Positions 57,576 through 64,000 of a stretch of DNA of 64,000 bases are shown one piece after another. Each line of letters opens with the position of its first letter. Positions within the stretch are counted from its first letter, which is position 1. A program made the position numbers and the translations under genes. The notes under the pieces are model-generated. The model saw nothing but the letters and a program-made list of their open reading frames with translations. It had not been told where the DNA came from and made no database searches. The stretch is from Fistularia commersonii (Eukaryota > Chordata > Actinopteri > Syngnathiformes > Fistulariidae): positions 18,044,179 to 18,108,178 of the forward strand of contig JBBMNZ010000002.1 in the NCBI GenBank assembly GCA_037954325.1, read 5' to 3'.

Positions 57576-59566
57576 TTCATTTTTAATTTTGCATCAATTT
57601 AATTAATCTCTGCACACACTCTGACTTTTTACTCAAGCGCAATTAACAATTTGAAATTATTTATTAACATATTATCAGCTTATGCTACACGTGAATGTGA
57701 CCAATATCAATTCTCTATTTGAGTTCAGGTGACACAAACCTGACCCCTGTCTAAACAACTTACAATTACTACAATTTTGCATCAGTCATTGTACTTTCAC
57801 ATCTTTCACACAGATTCCATTCCATTCCATTCATACAACATAAGCATACATAGATGCCAGCTATAATAAATCTATACATTTACAATTACTCAAGCTATGA
57901 CCCTATTGAAATGAGGGTTTAAACATATGGTCTTCCACAGATTCACCTAGAATACCATTCTAAATGTCTCATAAGTATATAGATAATATAGATATATAGA
58001 TAACACTGAAAGTCATCAGAATGTCGAGTTTATTTTAGTTTATTTGTAACTATTCATAAAGCCTACTCTAGTTGTTGTCACATGACAGAACTTGAATTGT
58101 TTACATGTATACATTTAAACCTGAGACAACATGAATAGTAAACTTGAGAACTGAAGAAAAAAACAGTAGAGATATAGAGAATGGTAAATTTGTTTGAATG
58201 AGCAGTCATACAAGAAGCGCCCCAATTACTTTCATTAATATTTAAGCCCTGAAGCACTTATGGAGGGAAATTCATGCTGTGTTGTAAAAGAGGTAAGTGG
58301 AGAATCTTATGCATGAAAACCAAATTAATGTGGCATGCAATAAACAAAGCCATGAAAATATATTACAAGCAATAATCATTGATATGTGAAACCTGTCAGA
58401 TCTTTTGCATTAAGCACTTTCCACAGAACAATTAAAAGAAAATCTAAATTCTGAATGTGTTTACTTCTTGTGTAAATCTACATGCACATATTCATATGGT
58501 ATTTGACTAGCTTCATGCTGTTATGCAAATAATCACATTATACTCCTTCATGTCAGTTTTATTTCTAACGCAATGTGCTGAGCCAGATGGTGGTGCAATT
58601 TACTTTGGCATCTTCTGGGAGTTTGTGCTTCAAGGGAGCCTGCACATTTAACTTTGGTTAAGGTGGCTTTCATTCTGTGGTTGCAGGGCTGCTTGATTTA
58701 GCATCAACTGACAAAGTAAAGCTTAAAGTTACCAGAGTTAAGTTGTAGTCTATAATATCATTGCCTTCAGCTAGAATCAGCAAAACACCAAATCAAAACA
58801 TAGATGCACTTTTCCAGTGTCAGAAACTACATGGTAATGATATATTGGAAACAGTGCCTGAAATATTACAAGATTTATAGCCCACAGGAATTTAATGTAG
58901 AATACGTCCAACCCAATTGCCATTATCTTTATTGGGAACTTTGCACTTACACTCAATGGCTTGAAAGGAACACGCGCATCTGATCATCATTATACCACAG
59001 TTGTCTGCTGGAAGTGCATCTATATTTATTTGTTTTATGAGAATGCTGTTTATGACATTACGAAATGCTTTCAACCCATTAATGGCCAATGACCACATTT
59101 TATTGTACTAAGGAAAATACTTAGTTCTGATTAGGAATGGGCAACATAACCAGAGCCTATCATCTATCATTTACTGGTAAAAGGCTAATATCACTCTAAA
59201 TTTGTTTTTTCTCGCACTGTAAAGCAAAATGACTGTATACCAGCTTAATATCTTGAGACCACATTTTTTCAGCATAATTTTGGCTCATTTCTGCACCTTT
59301 TACAGACAAAATACTTCCTTTTTCAATATAAAGTGAGGCCATATTGAATAAAATCAGGCTTTTTATGTTAATGCCTCATAATGTTAGTTGGTATCATTAA
59401 AAGTTGTAGAGATAATTATTAAACTCAAACAGGTAAATTTTACAAGCATATAAGGTGAGTGAGGGATTGATTATGTGCATTCATGCTGGTTACAACAAGA
59501 AAATACAAACCTTTAATTTAGGATTGTCAGTATGTATTTTTGTTGCTGCTGGTTTTGCTGTTTTTG

Positions 59567-59606
59567 TTTTTTATTTTATTTTATTTTATTTTATTTTATT
59601 TTATTT
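59567..59606. repeat. (TTTTA)n pentanucleotide repeat
   Basis: About eight tandem TTTTA units. Confidence 0.95.
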
Positions 59607-60210
59607 CAGATTGACACATAGAAATTTAGAAATATCCGGCAGAACTTAATGGAGAGTCTGCTGTCTTCTTTGAACATCCCCTGGATATTATTTAAAGTCT
59701 TTCATCTGCTCTGAAAATAATTGAATGGAAGCCTAAAGGGCTTGTTTTCCGACATGACTCACGGGAGTCAATCTGATCTCTGCGTTTATGAAACATTTCT
59801 ATCTGGCCACTGGAGGACAGCAGAGCTCAAATTAAGTAAATTGAGCAACAACAGCTTTGACCTCTTTTATCGTGATGGGAATTATTGTCAGGATGACATG
59901 GAGATCACGCCATTAAAGTTTTGTAACATGAAGAAAATTGTACCTTAATCAGATTCACCGTACGCGTCAAAAGTTTGAAGGTTTAGCACCAATAGAGACA
60001 GAAAGGCAAATGCCCTCATTTTGATGTCTAGTTGGAATTCGAAATCAATAGCACAACTTTTTTGGAATCTAAATTCGATACCCTAATCGTTAACGTGTTT
60101 GACCAAACAGCTGTCCAGAAGAGATATCATAACCCTGCTCAAACAATTCTGTCAAGCCCCAAAGCCTTCAGAAGGCCAGCAGTCAGGTTCACCGAAAGGT
60201 CTAAACGGAA

Positions 60211-60250
60211 AGTGTGTGTATGCGTGCGTGTGTGTGTGTGTGTGTGTGTA
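60211..60250. repeat. (TG)n microsatellite
   Basis: An alternating TG tract with a few interruptions (tatgcgtgcg). Confidence 0.95.
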
Positions 60251-61878
60251 CACAGACACCACCGAGATATACTGTATTCATGTCACTTACACAGATCCTA
60301 GCTTTGTATTTCCCTCTCACCCCTGAGAACACTTGGCCGTGAACAGCAGCCACTGCTGCCTGTTTCATGTCGGGACGTCATGGGCTGTATTTGTGCAGAT
60401 AAAACAGTGGTGCATTAGACCTAGACTTGCTGAGCAGTAAATAACAGATGAAGCTCGCTGTGGCCAGGACTACATACCACAGCTCTAAACAGTTTATCGG
60501 TGAGTTATATCTGTTTAGTAAAAGCTCTTGCCTTTGTTATTCATATAGTATATGGCCGGGTGTTACACTACTATACTCCTGTGGAGAGTGATTGTGACAG
60601 TTGCTTAAGAGATGGCGGCTTTTTGTTCCCCATCTGTATCTCAATTTCCAATTTTTCATGTTTCAGAGGTTGAGGTCAGAGAAAAAGGTTTAGGGGAAAA
60701 AGGTAAGAAATACAACGACAAAATCTGTTTGACTTGGTTTTTGCGCATTAGTTTTTATCCCATAATGTAATTCACTCTATCATCCTCACTAGACATGCAC
60801 AACCAATTATACGCATTTAATGTTTTTATTTGGAAATAAATAACCGCTAGATAAGTTCATTCTCAGTGTTTATGATCTCAAGACCTCATGATGCAACATC
60901 CCTTGTCTCCTCTGAAGAATGGCCTGAAAATGGCTTCAAATATTTGCAGTGCCACAAATCATTTTTGTAGCCCCATATCTAAGAAATCTTCTCAAGATTC
61001 TGAATGAGCTAAGGGGAAGCTTTTATTGCAATTTGTGAAAACAACCTTTTTGTGTCTAATTCGGCACATGTATCTTCCAGCATGTCGTACTGTCCAGCAC
61101 GACATTTGAGTGGAGGAACAAGAAGAAAAACACATTTTTGACTGCAGGGGGGCAGTTAAATGTCTGAATAATTGATATTTTGGGAATCTATAATGGTATT
61201 CATGCTCTCTAGTACCAAATTTTACTGCAGCTTCTTGCTGTGCATAAAACAAAATATTGACTGTGAGTGGAATGGTCAGTTTTATCTCATTTAATCCGTC
61301 AATTGATCCAGGCTCAACTCTATGTCTTAACTTGATGCTGATTTTCAAGCAGCAACATTATAATCAACTGCAGCATGTGATTCCTTTTTGAACTTTATTC
61401 AACAATCTAATGTTGGAAAATTAGAAATCCAGCTTTAAGAGACTGCCCACTTGAAAGTTATTAATACAATATGAACATTCTTGGGTTTGTCTATCATACT
61501 GTTAATGCATCTTGACAGTTTTAGAAGTATTGAGTTTCGAAAGGTTGACCATTTCTTGAATTTAATGCCTTTATCTACCCGTCTTACCAGAACATACAAA
61601 TACTAATTTTGAAGAATTCCCACATATTTACTGCATTTTTCCAAAACGTAACCTTAGTTCCCAAGATTGGAGAGAATTATAGTGGTATTGTTGTTTCTGA
61701 AAAGGAAAACTCACTATCACCAGGTGAGTAGTTTTACAAATTGGTATTTATACAAAATATCTCCAGGGTCAAGGTGTGTAATATATGCTTTAATGTGGTT
61801 CTCTTACTTTAAATTTTTCTGCGGTCCTTGATGAATAAATGGATAATTCTATGGAAGGGCATTTAAAGCTGTCAATTT

Positions 61879-61920
61879 AATAAACCCACACTCATGTAGT
61901 GTAACTTCTTTGACTTTATT
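61879..61920. terminator. Possible convergent poly(A) signals
   Basis: AATAAA on the plus strand (61879-61884) lies only 30 bp from AATAAA on the minus strand (61915-61920, read as gggcaataaagtcaaag). Such a pair is what two converging 3' ends look like. In human the gene converging on SH3PXD2A is NEURL1. No NEURL1 coding sequence is in the window, so a minus-strand 3'UTR to the right would be the only part present. Confidence 0.3.
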
Positions 61921-63512
61921 GCCCAAATTTAAAAAGGGAAGAAAAACAGCCTGTCCAGTAACTCGTTTGTTTAGTTTGGACAACATATATTTGGTCACAT
62001 TCAGAAAATTCACACAAGCTGTCTAAATTGTAACAATATGGAAATAATTCACACACCACTTCATTACAACACAAAATTTGAAATATATATATATAAATTA
62101 ATGTACACAGGAGAACATATAAAATTTTACTGACTAATTGTTAGTTGCCATTTCATAAATGCCAATAATACAAATTGTATTATCATATTTCACTATTTGA
62201 AAATTGAGCTAAAGTGATATTTAAGAAATTATACTGATGGAGTCTGTAAACCTAAAACATTGTTTTTGCCTGTTAAAAAAATAGTTCAGCGGGTAGCAAT
62301 TTAGTTTAGGAAAAAAGAATTAAAGAAAGGGGAAACATCCTATTGAAGGGTGACCAAATATGCTAAGCAATGAATTCAAATGTTTACATGGAGGGAAATA
62401 TTCTATTTCCCAAAATGTCAAACTACTTCCTTCGATAAAATCCTGTTGACAAAGTGCCTCAGTCTGTTACAATCAGTTTTCTTACATTTCTAATCATACA
62501 ACAAAATAGACAGTGCTCTTTGTAGGCAAGATGGCCATACATATAAAAGAAATGAAAATTCTGTATAGTAACACTGATAAAATAAATAAATGTACAGCTA
62601 TATTTTATTACTATAATTAGCACTATCTATCAACATTGTTTCACAATGTTTTACATTTGTAAGGTCATATTTGGTCAGGAGGAAAAACAAAACATGTAGA
62701 ACCATAAAAGCTGATTATCCGTATAGCGAAACAAATTTCCAGTATTAAGCAAATTGGTGGGACAATGTGAGCATCAACAATGGCTAAATTCCTGTCCTGG
62801 TATTGAGCAAGTTAATTGCATGTTCTTGAACTGGCTAGTTTGGTTTACAATAGAGTGACTTAAAAATGAATGTGAGCCACGGGATGCCTGCTGATTTTCA
62901 CAGTGAGAAGCCCAAGATAACCTCTACCACAAATCACTTTTTAAAAGGCACACAATGCTAAAACTGTGACTTAAGTACTGTACAAGAAAACTGCTCATTT
63001 TCCTTCCAATGTAGCGAGATACAATTCAACGCAATGAAGGAAGAGCATTTTAAGCCTTACCATTAGTATTATATAATGATTTTTAAGATAGGCAAAAAAA
63101 ACAAAACAACAAAACAACTTGTATTTTTAAATATATAATGGATTACATGAATGCACAAAATTGGTCAAATGAAAATGTTCTTTGAGTTTGCCAATACTGA
63201 TATAGAGCAGCCCTCTGATATGCAAATGGGCATTTTTTTTTAAGTCAGACAACAACAGATGCATCCTCATCACTGATTGCAAATGAATTTATGCTGAAGA
63301 CAAAAATGCATCAGTGAAAACCGTGTTTTCTGAACCAGAAGAAATGTTTGACCTGAAGTGAGCAATGCCATCTGTAAGTTACTGTGTTTCTTCCATGGGT
63401 TTCTTGTGATAATGAACTGGTTCATTTCATCATCCTCATGTGCTCTTTGAGTGTTTTAAGAATACCTCACTGCCCAAAGATGTTTATTTGGATGACTTTT
63501 GTTCAATTACAG
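61921..63512. other. AT-rich region, possible minus-strand 3'UTR
   Basis: No coding sequence was recognised. The plus strand is A-rich, so the minus strand has T-runs (for example the complement of aaaaaacaaaacaacaaaac near 63098), a composition common in 3'UTRs. This is weak evidence. Confidence 0.3.
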
Positions 63513-63670
63513 CATCTACCAAGCCCACTGTGCGGCCAGAGATGGCAGGGAAGATGTGCAAACCAAAAAAAGCTCCACATTTTATAGTCATTCATAGTTC
63601 TGATGAATCTGGTCTGCCTGAAAAAGCAAACACTGTCTTTGCACTGAAGGCTGTGCAGAGACACAACTAA
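63513..63670 (+). other. Coding-like orphan terminal exon candidate
   Basis: An acceptor (gttcaattacag) opens a phase-1 frame of 51 codons ending with TAA at 63668-63670. The peptide reads (A)STKPTVRPEMAGKMCKPKK, APHFIVIHSSDESG and LPEKANTVFALKAVQRHN. The segment is less AT-rich than its flanks and the composition is balanced and protein-like. I do not recognise the family, and it does not continue the SH3PXD2A frame in any evident way. Confidence 0.2.
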
Positions 63671-64000
63671 AGGTGCCCCTTCCTTCCCTCTTCTCATCCC
63701 AAACATGCAACATCCTCTCTCCACCTCTTCCAACACTCCCTCCTCCTTGATTTACATCCTCTGTCACCACTGGCGTGACCTTCTGTGGCAACAAAACTCA
63801 TACAATTTTAGTGTTCACACAATCTCACTGTGTCTGGAGCACCCAGAAGAGGTAATGAGATATTTGACAAAGCTAATTCATTACAATTTAAAATTCCTCT
63901 GAGGATGAGTTTATCCTTTCGTTGAAGCTTTTCATTGCACATTAGAGTACAAACAGCAAAGAGGCAGCAAATGAAACCGCAAATTTGTTTAGCCAAATTA
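63671..64000. other. Unassigned right end
   Basis: Nothing recognisable. Short open frames on both strands show no family. Confidence 0.5.

Larger units (their letters stand above)
57576..61878 (+). other. Distal 3'UTR or intergenic DNA
   Basis: No gene was recognised. It contains a (TTTTA)n pentanucleotide repeat at about 59567-59606 and a (TG)n run at 60211-60250. Short open frames have no family or splice support. Confidence 0.6.

Noticed and set aside
1..64000. tRNA, rRNA, CRISPR array or bacterial-type operon
   Set aside because: None seen. The only tRNA-like sequence is the SINE at 47.73 kb, which is degenerate.

Overview
This is a vertebrate nuclear sequence, almost certainly from a ray-finned (teleost) fish. 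The evidence is AT-rich DNA, coding exons of 30-330 bp with canonical GT-AG junctions, long introns, many microsatellites, and remnants of the fish-type non-LTR retrotransposon that ends in a GATGGATGG tail. No prokaryotic features are present.

Two genes can be read with confidence and they face away from each other. On the minus strand at the left are the first two coding exons of SLK, the STE20-like serine/threonine kinase: exon 1 at 4378-4527 and exon 2 at 2092-2256. The rest of SLK lies beyond the left edge. On the plus strand is the complete coding sequence of SH3PXD2A (TKS5/FISH), the podosome and invadopodium scaffold. It has 14 coding exons from 7073 to 56554. I joined them by hand with consistent phases into 3,312 nt, or 1,103 residues plus a stop. 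The protein has an N-terminal PX domain and five SH3 domains. Five SH3 domains, together with the SLK neighbour, identify it as SH3PXD2A rather than its four-SH3 paralogue SH3PXD2B. Which teleost duplicate (a or b) it is cannot be told from this window.

Layout: 1-4377 SLK introns; 4378-4527 SLK first coding exon; 4528-7072 the shared upstream interval, with CpG-rich and CRE-like sites and a large tetranucleotide microsatellite; 7073-38369 the widely spaced PX-domain exons; 38370-53543 the SH3-1 and SH3-2 exons; 53633-56554 a compact cluster of the last four exons, including a 1,938-nt terminal coding exon; 56555-64000 3'UTR and intergenic DNA, with a possible convergent poly(A) site near 61.9 kb.

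Transposon remnants: one degraded LINE (26.3-28.7 kb, intron 5) and a second, inverted fragment of the same family (45.45-46.17 kb, intron 7). There is also a tRNA-type SINE abutting exon 8 and two copies of a short 'ctttattgatcc' repeat.

The points most worth a second look are the contiguous open frame just 5' of the SH3-1 exon (a possible PX-less short-isoform start), a phase-symmetric membrane-segment exon candidate on the minus strand inside intron 1, a coding-like orphan terminal exon near 63.5 kb, and a perfect 19-bp hairpin in SLK intron 2. I found no convincing evidence of an entirely new system.
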